From positions 116,308,738 to 116,372,737 of the forward strand of contig OX375881.1 in NCBI GenBank assembly GCA_947359465.1: a stretch of DNA of 64,000 nt, read 5' to 3'. The notes beneath the pieces were generated by a model. The model saw only the letters and a program-made list of their open reading frames with translations, searched no databases and was not told where the DNA came from. The stretch is from Metellina segmentata (lineage: Eukaryota; Arthropoda; Arachnida; Araneae; Tetragnathidae). This document shows positions 1 to 12,607 of this stretch, in pieces (within the stretch, counting starts at the first letter, position 1; each line of letters opens with the position of its first letter). The translations under genes and the position numbers were made by a program.

Positions 1-872
1 TAGGATGGACTTTCTTAGAATATTGACCAATACTAGCCTCAAGCAGGAGACCAAGAGTAGCTAAGTGCAATATGACCAACTAGAATGTTTCAAGAATTCA
101 TTTTGGAATAAGGGTGTCCTGTTTCTACAGCAAGACAGGCAATACTTTTGCAGCATGTGTGATTTATTTTTCTTGAGAAAATATAAAACAATCTTATATG
201 TTGATACTGAATTTGAAAATCAGACACATTGGTTTCTTTCTGAACTGTTTATGTAGAATGAGAAACATAGCTTAAAACCATAATTGAAAGCAAATTTCAA
301 CTATATGAGAATGTAAGTATAAAAATATGTAGTTTTATCAATTACATTTCTATTTTTATATTGAAAACATTTTTTTTTCTGATTAGGTAACCAAAAAGAA
401 AAGGAATGTTACTTATAAATACAGGCAATCTTTTCCTTTATGTGGCATGAGTGTTACGTTGTTTGAATCTTGATGTAAGTATTATCAGTGAATTATGTTT
501 AAAGATATATGAATTCATTTGTTATTGACAATTATAAACATACCAATTAGATCTAGATTATTCATTATCTAGAAATTTTGGATACAAGAATTGAGAAATA
601 AAACAATTTTTGCACAGAACTGAAATTTGAAAATTTATTATTAGATTGTGAATTTTTTTTATGCCGAATGTAATATAGTTAGAGTTGTGATTTTAAGTTT
701 GAGTTGAAACAAGAATAGATAGAATACAACCAATATAAATGGTTAGTATATAAATATGTAAAATATTAAAAAATTAAAATGTTGCTTTCAATAAAATATC
801 GATTCAACAAAACTAATAAAGTTATATCTGTATGTTATGCATTCATTCTAACAATGATTTATTGTTCTATAG
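1..872 (+). other. AT-rich intron or upstream sequence before the PH exon
   Basis: AT-rich sequence with no open reading frame that looks like a protein family. It ends at the acceptor TTCTATAG just before 873, so at least its right part is intron of the IQSEC-like gene. A short open frame at 65-256 has no recognisable similarity and is treated as chance. Confidence 0.5.
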
Positions 873-994
873 ACGTTTCAAATGGCATTCGTCTTAGTCG
901 AAGAGCTGATGAAAAAGTATTGATAGATTTCAATGCTAGAAATGAGGATGATAGATCTAGATTTGTGGAAGAGTTGAAAGAATCAATTTTGGAG
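873..994 (+). CDS. IQSEC: IQSEC/schizo-like Arf-GEF, exon for the end of the PH domain
   Basis: Internal exon between the acceptor TTCTATAG and the donor GAG|GTAAAC, ending in phase 0. It encodes about 40 residues beginning VSNGIRLSRR, continuing KVLIDFNARNEDDR and ending ELKESILE. In the IQSEC (BRAG) family the last beta strand and C-terminal helix of the PH domain read NGIRL, then KVL-x-FNA-x-N, then a helix with LRESIAE, so the match runs over nearly the whole exon. IQSEC proteins activate Arf6-type GTPases at the plasma membrane; the Drosophila member, schizo/loner, acts in myoblast fusion and axon guidance. The PH domain helps bind membrane phosphoinositides. The exons for Sec7 and the start of PH that should lie to the left are outside the window. 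The family call is from remembered motifs. Confidence 0.8.
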
Positions 995-2006
995 GTAAAC
1001 TATTTTATATTTCTAATAAAAAGGTATGGCGACTTTTCTGTGTACATACTATTAAAACACTAAAAGTTACATAAATTTCATTGTTATTTTATCGAAATAT
1101 TTTTCATGTTAAAAATATTTTTATCTGAATGGGCCTTGCATTCTTCCTTTCTTGCTACTAGAGTTTAGAATTTTAAAAAGTCAAATAACTATGCTAGAAA
1201 ATTTGCTATCCAAACTAACTTATAAAAAAAATCAAAATGTATTCAATATTTTTGTGGTTACAAATTCTTACTTTTAGTAGTTTAATTCTTTATATCAAGC
1301 AGTTTTCTTAATAATCCAAAATACAGGTTTTTGTTTCTTATGTGAAACTGTTATGATAGTTTGAGTTTCTGTCAAACGTTGAGATATTTATATAGTTTAT
1401 ATCTTTAGAAAAACATTTAATCCAATAGAAATTTAAAGGTATTTCTGAATTAGCACAAATATTTCAATTTCTAATAAATGAATATCAAGGTAAAAAATAA
1501 AAAATAATCGTATAAGAAAGAAAACTGAATTTTCCATTTTCTTGTTCAGTCATTCATCCCATATTCATTCATTCCTTTACATATGAATGTCACACAGGAT
1601 GTTAAATAATGGGATATTTTTTATCTATTTCTTTACAAATTTGCTTTAATATGGATGAAACATGGCACACATAGGACATTGTAGGTGACTGGTGGACAAT
1701 GATGTGATAAACTATTTTTTTCGGTTGCACGATATTAAGATTTCCTTTCTTTTACAAACCGTCTCTGCTACCCTCTCTGGGTTCCTGTCTTCTCCAAGTC
1801 AGGGTAGAAGTCCCCTTTTATACCTTGTTCTCCGATTGGGCATGAGAGCAAAATGGTTTACATTCAACAATGCAAGAGCGGTGTAAGATGGGAAATGACC
1901 TCACCAAACCAAATGGTGAGGTTCGTGGATAGTCAGCTATAAAGCATGTTTGTCAGAACTCAAACTATTTCCGAAAACGATCTTCAATTATAACTTTGTT
2001 CTTTAG
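995..2006 (+). other. Intron between the PH exon and the next IQSEC exon
   Basis: A 1,012-bp AT-rich intron from GTAAAC to TTCTTTAG. The open frame at 1692-1886 inside it has no recognisable protein features. No repeat or RNA gene was recognised. Confidence 0.6.
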
Positions 2007-2202
2007 ATAAACGAAATGGAAAACCTAAGAATCGAAGGTGAGAAGATGAGGAGGGTTAGAGGCACTTCGAACAGACGCACTGGAGTTGCCGACATGGAAA
2101 TAATACCTCAGACATCGAAACTCTCATCAGAAAGCGACTCATCAGAAAACATCTTCTTGCCATCAGAATTGTCTAATTCTTTACTAGATCTTCAAGAGGA
2201 AC
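2007..2202 (+). CDS. IQSEC: IQSEC/schizo-like Arf-GEF, exon after the PH domain
   Basis: Exon between TTCTTTAG and the donor AAC|GTAAGT. It joins the preceding exon in phase 0, giving ESILE|INEMENLRIE, which parallels the IQSEC pattern ESIAE-VQEMEKHRIE directly after the PH domain. It continues with a basic stretch (EKMRRVRGTSNRR) and a serine-rich acidic stretch (SKLSSESDSSENIF), as expected for the unstructured linker of this family, and ends in LLDLQEE plus one nucleotide. At 196 nt it leaves one base to be completed by the next exon. Codon phase, splice sites and sequence all agree, so the exon is well supported. Its next partner is proposed at 48966. Confidence 0.75.
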
Positions 2203-4589
2203 GTAAGTTACCTGAATGAAAGAGTTGGATTTTTTATGTAATGTCTATCTAAAAAGTATATATAATCACACCTTAAAATTCCTAAGTATAAAGAATGGTT
2301 AATATTTAATTTTAGAAGCAAGAATAGGTGTGTACTGGTATTGATATATTCATATAAATACTTAACATTCAGGTTAAAAGTACTAATGTACATTATTATG
2401 CATTTATTGTGTATGAGCTGAATATGTGGTTTTCTTAATATCTGCGGGGTAGTTCAAAATTCCCTGTTCAAACTTTATTCAACAATTTTTTTAGGATGCT
2501 CCAAAATAAAAGTTTTTTTTTTGTTATAAAGTTTATCTAGCAACTGTTTGCCAACTACTCTCTTTTTAACTTTGTTATTTGCTATGCGTTATTCTTACAA
2601 GCATTACTTGTATTTTGAGGTGGCTAGAGTGCATATAACCTAAGGGGCTGCCGATGATACAGATAAATTGTTCAAAGGTTATACTAAGTACACTTCCCCA
2701 AGAATCATGTGCCTAATCATGTACCATTTCAAGTTAGCACTCCAAGCTGTGGGAAACCGAAAGATTCCATGCCAACGGGTATGATGTGAGTTGGCTTAGA
2801 AATGTGAGCACTCCCGAAGTGTGCTGCGGTTAAGTTTATTTACCTTGATTTCTCTCAGTCTTGTATAGAGTGTCATTCATTTCTGGATGCTCAAACCTGG
2901 CCAACCTGTATCATTTGCGCTAGCAAAAAAAATTCTAGTTCCACCATTTTGCTGTGTAAACATTCAGACGTTTGACGGCTTGGTACTCGCCTATTAGAAA
3001 TACATTTAATGTTACCATCTTTGTTCTTGATCGAGCATTATCTATTCAGACATGGATCCTACAACGGAAACTGAAGAGTACGTCTTAGAATGACGAAATT
3101 AAAAACAAAATTTTTTGCAAAAACGTTTATGGTTAGAGGACCAGATTGAATGCTTGAAATACACTGAATCCCTCTTAGTGTAGTAATTTGTACACTGTAT
3201 TACTTTCTGTACTCAAAATTATATAATTTCTCACAGATGATTGTTTTTACAGTATTAAGAAGAGCAATTCGAAAAGGAAGTTCAGGTTCTTTTGAACAGT
3301 AAGATGGTAAGCGCATCTTGATTCTTCATTCATTTATTTCTTAATTTTTTTTATAAAATTAACTTTTATTCTATCAATTGAGTACATATCAAATGTGTAC
3401 AAGAAATATTTGATCGCGTGCTACAATACAATGATATAAATAAAGTTTACTATTTATTTATAAAATATCTCAATGGAATCAGTAAATATCTATAGGATAA
3501 TGCCTTAACTTTCCGCTTTAGTACATCCGATAATTATTAAATGGTGTCCCATATGTCAGTGACTTGCCGCTCTTCCTAGTCTATGGATTTTGATTTTTTT
3601 TAAATATCTTCTCAAATACAATAAAATAAATAAAATATTTAATGTTAAAAAAATAGAGTGGTGTTAAATAACTTTAAATAATTTGTTTTTCTGCACAGAC
3701 TCGAATAACATCTTCTCGCATCTTTACTTAACATATTAGAGTAGCCCTTTACAATTATGACCCAAATGGCCGAAGATATTTTCCGGAAACACGATTTAAA
3801 GTCTTAGTTCATTTTCGTCAGAGTTGGGACAACATTGTTGTAGTCTTCACTGAAATCAAATTTACCAATACATCTTTATCCTTACTGAGTAATCTCTTTG
3901 AACAGCTGTACAATTAAAATTATTTCAGTTTAGCTAGCGTCATTAATCAAATAATGTTGCGAAGCCTCGAAGGGGCAAATAAATATTTAATTCTCTCCCG
4001 GTGATTGTCACGAAGTATCGAGTCGTTCCTAACACTGACCTGACATTCATAGTTGAGATATCTAGTCACTAGCAAACTTTAAAGAAGGCTGAATAAAGAC
4101 AGAGTTCCTACTGTTAAAATTAGTAAATTATTACATTTTATTAATTTATATTTAATTTTTTTAAATTATGTTATTACTGTAACATTACGTACTGTTCAAG
4201 TACTTCCTATCGTGTTTAATTCCTGCATTGGTGTACTATCGGATGTCAGTAATGCTTTCTATATACGTATGTGTATGTCTATAATTTGGCGATTTTCTTT
4301 TGTTTGTTGAGAGCGGAGATGAGCCCAATATGGGTCTTTCAACAATATTATTACTCACATCCAACCCACAAACACATAAAGAACTTCTACAAATTTTAAG
4401 GAACATTATTTTTTTAACGACAAGCTTTCATTTTCCAGAGAGAAAAATAAAATCGAAAAAATTAAAATGACATATGAAAATATCTACCAGTGTAATGTAA
4501 ACTAGTTTAGAAACCGGAGGATTGAAAAATTATAAACAAACTTCTTTTCCTCGTTGATGTAACTTATGTACATTTCCTTTCTTTTAGGG
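2203..4589. other. Start of a very large intron; no recognised element
   Basis: AT-rich sequence following the donor at 2203. No open reading frame, inverted repeat or repeat family was recognised on either strand. If the exon at 48966 is right, this is the first part of an intron of about 46.8 kb. Confidence 0.4.
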
Positions 4590-5454
4590 AAGCGACCAAT
4601 TGAACTACAAGACCTGTTGAGCAACGATAGCCGTCCCGGACCAGAAAAGCTTTGCGGGTGCCCTCCTCGTGTTCGCCCACCCTCCTTTCTATAAATACGT
4701 CAAAATTCCTGCGGACACGAGGGGAGCATTCGTAGTGTTTAGAAGGCCGGATGTCTACACGTACTGCCACAGCTGGTTCATTTGGAATTGCTCCAAGGCA
4801 ACAGAACATCAAATATTTATTGGAGAAGTAATAAAAATATTCTATAGCACCAAACCGACTCCTCGTCTTTGACCAACCCAACAGCTGAACTACAAGACCT
4901 TTTGAGCAACTATAGCCATCCTGACTAGAAGAGCTCTGCGGGTGCCCTCCTCGTGTTCGCCCACCCTCCTTTCTATAAATACGTCAAAATTCCTGCGGAC
5001 ACGAGGGGATCATTCGTAGAGTTTAGAAGGCCGGATGTCTACACGTACTGCCACAGCTGGTTCATTTGGAATTGCTCCAAGGCAACAGAACATCAAATAT
5101 TTTTTGGAGAAGTAATAAAAATATTCTATAGCACCAAACCGACTCCTCGTCTTTGAGCATGCCAACAGCTGAACTACAAGACCTGTTGAGCAACTATAGC
5201 CATTCTGACTAGAAGAGCTCTGCGGGTGCTCTCCTCGTGTTTGCCCACCCTCCTTTCTATAAATACGTCAAAATTCCTGCGGACACGAGGGGAGCATTCG
5301 TAGAGTTTAGAAGGCCGGATGTCTACACGTACTGCCACAGCTGGTTCATTTGGAATTGCTCCTAGACAACAGAACATCAAATATTTTTTGGAGAAGTAAT
5401 AAAGATATTCTATAACTCCAAACTGACTCGTCTTCTTTGAGCATATTGAATTGA
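4590..5454 (+). repeat. 284-bp tandem repeat, three units
   Basis: Three consecutive near-identical units with a period of about 284 bp. The landmark AACTACAAGACC falls at 4603, 4888 and 5172, and the landmark CTTTCTATAAATACG recurs once per unit. Units differ by scattered substitutions. Each unit gives open frames on both strands that repeat with the unit, so those are not taken as genes. The array forms the left part of a longer interspersed repeat that continues to about 6153. A second copy of that repeat at 37157-37936 begins inside the last unit. Confidence 0.85.
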
Positions 5455-6153
5455 TATTCCAATCACACTTTAAACAAAGAATGAGCGTGCGGCTGCTGCA
5501 GCCTGATTGGTAGAGTATCGGAAAAGCAACCGGGGGGTAGCTAGTTCTAAATTCTATCCAACCAAAGACCGTCGTGCACATATGGATTGGAGCAAGTTAA
5601 ATCTGTCGTAGTTTCAAATGTCCTGAAATAGGCGGGGTGAGGGAACTTGGAGTGAGTTTTCAGCTCAATTGCTGAGGAATCAGAAAAAATCAGAAAATTA
5701 ACTGGGAAGGTTCTATGCATAGACTTGAAATATAAGTAGTTGGAGTACGTCTATTTAGGGATGCTTCAGAAAGTGTGACGCAAATGACGACTAGTAGTCA
5801 CGTTACTGCTCAGTGAAAGATATTTTGGCAGATTTTTATCATCGTTTGACGAAGCAACATCTAATGACTAGTCATTTGCATGATTCCTGATTTCTATAGT
5901 GGGTGAGAATACTCTTATCAATCAGTTGACACACAGGTAATGCATCACACTCCAAAAGACTCTGCGGGGAAGGTATTTTAAGTAACGTTGTTCTTTAAAG
6001 TCTCTGGGTATTGCTCCGAAATTTGTCACTAGATGTGTACCTATGCGTAGAAAAAATAAGCTAAACCTAATAATTAAAACAGTAATACACTTCAAAATAG
6101 CTATTCTTTTGGTGATGTACTCTAAATCTAGTCTCTTGGGAACACGTAGGGAA
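5455..6153 (+). repeat. Interspersed repeat D, full-length copy body with tRNA-like segment
   Basis: Non-coding sequence that is similar along its whole length to 37240-37936. It contains a tRNA-like stretch at about 5494-5560: CCTGATTGGTAGAGTATCGG resembles an RNA polymerase III A box, and TAGTTCTAAATTC is a poor B box. It then contains a SINE-like body (GGTGAGGGAACTTGGAGTG). Similarity to the other copy stops at about GGGAACAC in both. The open frame at 5922-6221 (minus) is mirrored in the second copy and interrupted, so it is not treated as a gene. Confidence 0.7.
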
Positions 6154-8130
6154 TTTTGTTCTTCATTTTTTTTATTACTATGTTGGTGGGTCACTTGGAA
6201 ATAGGGAAGTGAGCATGGCAAAAACTACTTTGTTTGGTTCCCAATTTTTTAATCCTTTAATAAATTAACGATTCCTTTTTGTTTTACAACTTTTACTTTT
6301 ACACATGAAGATAAAAAATCTATATAAAAAGGAAGAAAACAAGCTCAGCCCTCCTGCAATGATTTTTTAATGAACTAGTTCTTATTTCCGAGTTTATTTC
6401 TATTGGTAGACTTTACAAAATTAATCGAAGAAAACAAATTTTCATATTAATATGTGGATCCAATCATTGTTAAAAGAGCATTAGCAAGTTTCTTTATTAG
6501 TATAAAATTATTTGGTAAAGAATCATACGTTTAATATAAAATTTCAATTTTGAGTGTGAGATAATTATAATTTGCACTAATTTCAGACATTTTTCCTTTC
6601 ACTTCGGAATTTATTTTTCCAATCTATGCTGCTTTGAAATTCAACTAATTCCATTTCTAAATCATGGGGCACGTTACAGAATAAATTTCCATGTGAAACC
6701 TCTACTTGAAATAATGTCCTGCAATATTTTATCTCTTTTAATCTTCACAAAATACTGCAATTCTCTTTCAACAGCCTTGAAATTTTTCAAATCATCGGAG
6801 TTGATAACTTTACAAGCACCACGTCTTGACAGAAATCTACATAGAACTAAAAGGGAAGATTTAGTGTCAAGTCAATTCCTATGACCATATGTATAGCTCT
6901 GGTTGTTACACATTTAAATAACACAATATATGATTTTGCTGTGTTATTCTTGTCAATTGTAGTTATGATTGATCTGGCAAAATCTAACCCGCTAACACAA
7001 AAGTGGGTGGAAATGAAATTCTGTCCCTTGTAAGTTGGCCTGTTAATTGATCAACTAGTTTTGCATGATATTTCTTGCAAACTATACATTTATAAATGAC
7101 AATTTCCACTTACTGTCGTTCTTTAGAATTTCAAAAATATTTACAGATCTGTACGTGTGTCAAATAAACTCAACCATGCATTAATTTTTGGGTTCTCGCA
7201 TAACTAACGTAAACTACGTTAATTAAATTCCTAACTACCCATATTCCCCACCCTAATTTCTTTACCTACCCCAATTTCGCACGTGATGGGAAAATATTCG
7301 AATTTGTCAAAAGCAGTAGTTCCTAAACTTTTAAATGCATTGACCCTTAGGAATTACAAATTCTTGTGTTCTCTGAGATTATAAAATTCAATGGGTACTT
7401 GCGATCTCAATCAGACCATAGTGATCCATAATTTGCATCTTAATGATGTAAGACGTTTGTTTATCGGTTGTACTTGTTATCAAGGTTGATCGGAGTCGAA
7501 TTAAGTAATTAAAAATCCTAACCGAAGTATTAGCAAAGAGGAAAGTAGAATTTGTCACTTTCTTTGGTGCAAAAGTACATAGGAGGGCTGTTCCATAAAT
7601 GTTCCCCAAATGTTTCTGACACTCATTTGGTTCAACCTACCCCTTTCCTCCATTACAACAAGTGTGTGTTCGGAATAAAGAATTTTTAAAAACTCATTTG
7701 GAACCACACAAAAATTGACCTCCAGTATATATGCGTATGATGTAAGATATACATTATCTGAGAAAAAATTTTTTAGAACAGCCTACCTGATCTTTTATGG
7801 TGGGTTGATAAATTCTGAATTACCTTAAATCACACACAAGTTGTAAAATTAGCAAACAATAGCCACGACACACACAATTTGTTCGTAGTATCCACAGCTA
7901 ACAAATAAAAATGTATTTAATTCTGTGTTGCCTTAGAAGAATGTATACTTCAACATTAATAAAAATGAGTTCCCCAGCAGATTTCGAAAGTATAGTATGA
8001 CATTGAAACGCGTGAATAAAAAAATTAAATGTAAAGATAGCTTTTAGTATTCGACCATGATATTAACGTCTTGTAAGACCTATACTAATATTACTTTGGT
8101 TCAATGAGCAGGTTTATAATTTTTTTGTTG
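6154..8130. other. No recognised feature
   Basis: AT-rich intronic sequence. Short open frames at 6693-6884 and 7388-7609 show no recognisable family features. The stretch 7600-7780 loosely resembles dispersed repeat A but too weakly to call. Confidence 0.3.
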
Positions 8131-8400
8131 CGGAAAGTTTAGCTTTGTCTATGTTGCGGCATCCGGTTATCGCAAACTGGCAACTGTAGAGATTTGAGTC
8201 GATCCAAACAAACTTAGGGGCCCTGAAATGTCCTAACATTGGCGTAGTGTGCATGTTTGGAGAGTGGGGTGCCAGCACAGGTAATGATATCGTTATCTGA
8301 CATCGATTCAAAATTATGAGGTGTCCTAGGATCCATCCCTTTCGGACTGAACCCAGACAGTCGTTCAAAGCCCGTGATATAACTAAAGTGCTATATATAT
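8131..8400 (+). repeat. tRNA-derived SINE copy
   Basis: Body signature GTTTGGAGAGTGGGGTGCCA at about 8254, followed by a stretch ending in CAAAATTATGAGG and a tail with ATATAACTAAAG. The head has a degraded B-box-like segment (TTTGAGTCGATCC). The same body, with substitutions, recurs at 12282, 30905, 59286 and, inverted, 59835. I recall the same core from orb-weaver spider SINEs. Confidence 0.55.
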
Positions 8401-8479
8401 TACTAACTACCGACTGACTTTTTAAATCGTTTTATTTTTATTTTTTATTTATTTGTTTTTTAACTAAGACTAATAATAT

Positions 8480-8980
8480 GTTTAATTTTTTAATTAAATT
8501 AAAAGGAGACCTTTGAAATTATTCACAGTTACGGAAGGTAGTTTCATTTACGTAGAATTCGGGCTCACAAATGGGTATTGATAATTTTTCTGGTTTAAAA
8601 CCAAGTGAAAGATCTTAAGACATCTCTTAATGTTTAACCACGGTCTAGAAAGGAGATGACACACGACACTCCTTTTTCTAAAATAGCGTCACTACACATA
8701 AATGTAAATACAAAAAGGTATTCAAATGAATAGATCTTTTGTTACTTTCAAGCACTTCAGAAATTTCATACAAAATTTGAAGTTTTTAGCCGAATAAAAT
8801 TTTAATAAAAAATATTAACTAACAGTTTTGAAAATATTTTGTTAAAGTTCATAAAGCAGATTTTATTTATCTTTGCTGTTAAAAAAAATTTCAAACTAGT
8901 CAAAAATCCTACTCTCTCTCTCTTTTGTGTCTACAATCTAGAATACATTCTGCAAGAAACTATTTTGTTACAGCCAATTC
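8480..8980 (+). repeat. Dispersed repeat B, copy 1
   Basis: Similar to 15040-15850. Shared landmarks are AATTAAA followed by an AAGGAGACCTTTGAAATT-like stretch, ACAGTTACGGAAGGT, and a second block containing TTACTTTCAAGCA and GAATAAAA. No coding sequence. Class unknown. Confidence 0.5.
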
Positions 8981-9387
8981 TGGTTCAGAAAAAAGATAAT
9001 TAAATTTCGAATCCCTCTAAAAGATCGTCGAACAACTTTACTCATAATGGCACTTAAACATATTGTACTATCCTCCACTATTACTAAAATAATATTTTAA
9101 AATATTTGAAATAAAATAGAATGGGATAATTCTTTATTAAGCTTCAGTGTTTGAAAGAACATCTGAGTTGGAACTTAATTTTATACTACGTGCGATCTTT
9201 TTGAGAAGCTGACTACTGTATCAATTCAAAAAACCAATAAATTAAAAATATTTGGAATACCCTTTTTGTTTTAAAAAAAATAAAAAATACATTAAAACAC
9301 ATTTGATCTAGATGTGACGGTAAAAAAGTGTTTCCTTAAGGTCATGTTTCTAAACATTGAGCTTAATTTTTAAGTTTAATTGCTTAA

Positions 9388-10993
9388 GGGGACGCATTAC
9401 CATTTTTAAAATTTTCTTCAATTTTAATATTAGAATTAAAATATTGTTGTTTGTCTATTGTTTTGTAAGCAATAAGTTGATTTTAGAAGAAAAAATCTTG
9501 TCAAATGAGCAATTTTTTGAAAAAAATCAATTTTTACAAATGTTTTTGAATTTTTTAAAAATGTTACTACTCTTTCAATTTTTATTTTTTTGCTTCAAAT
9601 TTTTTTCTCAACTTTCTTTCAAATATACTTAAAAAAACTGTGTATGGATTTTTAAATAAAAAACATAATTAATTTTATACAATTTTTTAAAGCTAAAATG
9701 ATACAAAAACCACCAAAAATAAAAATGTTTATATTTAACTATTTCTAAAAAAATAAATATAGCACTTAGATGTAAATCCATACACAGTTTTATTCTAAAG
9801 ATATATAAAAATAAGTGTAAAAAGTTTGGAAACTTTTTCTGTGATACATAAAAAGCCTTAGTATTTGAATACCTTATAGTGCCAAAAAAACCAAAGCTGA
9901 GAAAAATGCTTTTAAAGTTTTAAAACCCGTATAAAAAATTATTTACAAAACTCAGAGCTATTTGGACTTAATATGTTGATTTCCATACCAATTAAAGCAA
10001 TTCAAAGCATTTTTCACTCAAATTTAAATCTATTTAACTAAAATATAACCCGTAAGGATAAGTTATTTTGTTGAAGTTTAAAAACATTTCGTTATCGACG
10101 TGAACTCAAAAATTCATCAATACATAATTTTCCAGTTTTGAATTTTAATTTTTTTAGTATCCAGTTTATAATAACTTTACACAAATTAAAAATATAATTG
10201 AAAAGGCATTAAACAGTGTGTATATTTAAAAATAGCCAGATTAATTCAAATTCATTCTTTTTTTAGTTGAATGTTTTGTCTTTGCAGCCGTGCAGTTTTA
10301 ATTTCATTCTGAGCTAGTAAATAAACTGCTGGTCTTCTTTCTGTTTCTTAACTATGTTCTACAATAGTCCTTATAGATAGCAAGATGTTTAAATTGCACA
10401 CTAAATGAAAGATTGTTTTCTTTTTGAAAACCTTCTAGATCTTTTAGAGTATCCACATTGAATTATGTGATAGCATCAAACACAGCAATCGTAACACGTT
10501 GCAGTGATGCACAACTTTGCTTTGAGCACTTACTCCATATTGCACTGTGCATGCTTACATTAGAGTTTTGTGAGGTACACATTACAGAACGTTGTAACAG
10601 ATCAGTTGAAGCAAGCCTTTGGTAAATTGACAGTATTTTTGCAAAATGCGATTCGTTGATATGTTGATATATATTCGTTTAATATGCTTCATATGTCAAC
10701 CAAGAGTTATACCAAGAGCCAATGCAGCTTGGTAAAAGCACCAGGAATCTTCGTTATATTCTTGCCAACACACTTTGAATTAAAATTTAAAAATTTCGTC
10801 TCTGAAGGTCGCACACCTACTTCGAAGCGCGTAATTTTTATTGTGTCTTGGATCAGAAAAGTGTCTATAACTTTTTAATTAATGCAGTTACGAGTTTAAA
10901 ATTTTGCACACTTATTTAGAAAAGTTATAGCTCTAATTTAAAGCAATAAAAAAAATTTCGATACTTTGAGTGATTTTTAGGTACTGCGTCCCC
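9388..10993. mobile_element. TTAA-flanked AT-rich DNA element, non-autonomous
   Basis: A 1.6-kb element bounded by TTAA at 9384-9387 and 10994-10997. The ends are inverted: GGGGACGCATTACC at the left and its complement form GGGGACGCAGTACC at the right (13 of 14 match). A further internal inverted pair is CTGTGTATGGATTTTTAAAT at about 9638 against a segment ending CCATACACAG at about 9785. TTAA target duplications are used by piggyBac and Kolobok elements. No transposase is seen; the open frame at 9357-9632 overlaps the end and is of very low complexity. It is therefore probably a non-autonomous derivative. The superfamily cannot be fixed from the ends alone. Confidence 0.6.
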
Positions 10994-11132
10994 TTAAAAT
11001 GTTATTTACGGCTTCAAAAGTAGACGGAGAATTGATAGCCTGATTGGTTGAATTCGATTTTGAGAATCCATCAAAAGATCGTTGGGATCTGAAATGGCTT
11101 GAAGAATTTGCGTAAAAAATTCCTGCATTATA

Positions 11133-11663
11133 CACTACCCTACAATAAGGGACCGGACAGCAAGATGTGATGTTATAAGTGAACGAATACCTGCTTTTAT
11201 AAGTGGATGGTCCTCCACGTGCAGCAATTACACTATCAACCCTTCTGGGCATACTTTCAACAAGGCTTTGATACACAGCTATGAGTATTTGTGTCCATTC
11301 CTGATGCAAGAATGTCGCCAGCTCAGCAGTTGATTTCGGACGTGGTTCCCTGGTCCATATGCGTCCCTCTAACTCCTCCCACAAATGTTCTAAGGGGTTT
11401 ATGTCTTGTCTCTGAGCAGGCCAGAGAATATGTTTTATATCTTGATACCACTGCTTGAAAGAGAATGCAACATGACATGGAGTGTTATCGTCCTCATAGT
11501 AACATTCGATCATTCCATAAAATTGCCAGAGCGTAGGAGTCGGCGTTCAATTAACCAATAACACCATGCAAAGGTCCCATGTCATACCACGAAAAACATT
11601 CTCAAACAAAAAGTAGGATCTTATGCAAATCCGCTGGCGTCCTGTCCATTATTGTAGGGTAAT
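11133..11663 (-). mobile_element. Tc1-like element, internally deleted
   Basis: The ends are inverted: CACTACCCTACAATAAGGGA at the left, and at the right the complement of TTACCCTACAATAATGGAC. Between them, about 11180-11513 on the minus strand encodes the C-terminal part of a Tc1-like transposase: DDNTPCHVA (second catalytic Asp region), then WPAQRQDINPLEHLWEELEG (the region of the third catalytic residue, with Glu in LEHLW), then the terminal MPRRVDSVIAARGGPSTY. The N-terminal DNA-binding half and the first catalytic region are missing, so the protein cannot be active. The right end of the TTAA element lies only about 140 bp away. Confidence 0.7.
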
Positions 11664-12281
11664 ATATAAATATTTTGACCAATGTCTTTATTTTTTACCA
11701 TAACAATAGGTGTAAACTATCTGGTTGTCAGTTGTAATTGGGAAAAGAACAGTGATCGTGGTAGAATTGAGCTGCCAAACGATGACATATAATTCAAATC
11801 CAGAAAAAGGTTGTATGGTTGGGGACAAATCCGTACATTACGTATATCCGTAAAGAATCTGAACATCTTCCATTCGATGTTTTAATTCAAAAGTAAAGTC
11901 TGGTGACTGTTGTATGTATAGAAATTATTCTCAATTCATAATTACAAAATTCAGCTGTAATTGTTTCTATCAGATATGTGAAGAACAAAACCTTACAAGT
12001 GCACAAAGGAGCCACTTGAAAAATAAAGACCGATTTTTTTTTTAACATCTACCATTATTTTATTGTAATTCTTTGTGACTTTAGAAGGACGTATTGAAAG
12101 TTAGAAGTAAACCACTAGCAAGTGACGAAAGTTAGGTTTAAATTTTATTTCTGATTGTGTGAGACAAAATTATGTACCACGACATCACTCTAATCGATTT
12201 CTGTGTAAAATCGTGAAATTGTTATGTTAAACTAAATTTCTTGGTACATTAGGGGTTTTAATTTCATTAGTCAAGTTACGA
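11664..12281. other. No recognised feature
   Basis: AT-rich sequence without recognisable coding potential, inverted repeats or similarity to the other repeats of the window. Confidence 0.3.
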
Positions 12282-12560
12282 ATAGGATGGCCGAGGTTTC
12301 GCATTCGATAGTCCCAAATTCGCAACTGCGGAGTAGAGTCGATTGAAAAAACTGAGGGCACTCAAATAACCCTAACCTTGTTGCAGGGTGCAAGTAAAGA
12401 GTAGGGTGCTGGGGCATTTGTATATAGCGTCATCGGATACCGGTTGATAATTATGAAGTGTCCAAGAATTTCTACCCTGAGGGACTGATCCCGGAGCGTC
12501 GTTTCAAGATCGTTGTGTTGTTCTTCCTGTGCTATATATAAAAAACTAACTACTAAGTGT
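12282..12560 (+). repeat. tRNA-derived SINE copy
   Basis: The head GGATGGCCGAGGTTTCGCATT resembles the A box of a Leu/Ser-type tRNA, and GTAGAGTCGATT stands where a B box would be. The body has AGAGTAGGGTGCTGG, a diverged form of the core seen at 8254, and the tail ends near GTGCTATATATA, as in the 8.1-kb copy. Confidence 0.5.
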
Positions 12561-12607
12561 CCATCGAGCTGTATTTAAATATTGTAACGAAACTAATTCA
12601 CTTTGTC

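Noticed and set aside
4564..5581. Frames on both strands over the 284-bp array, possibly a repeat-containing gene
   Set aside because: They recur with the repeat, conflict with each other and show no protein family features.
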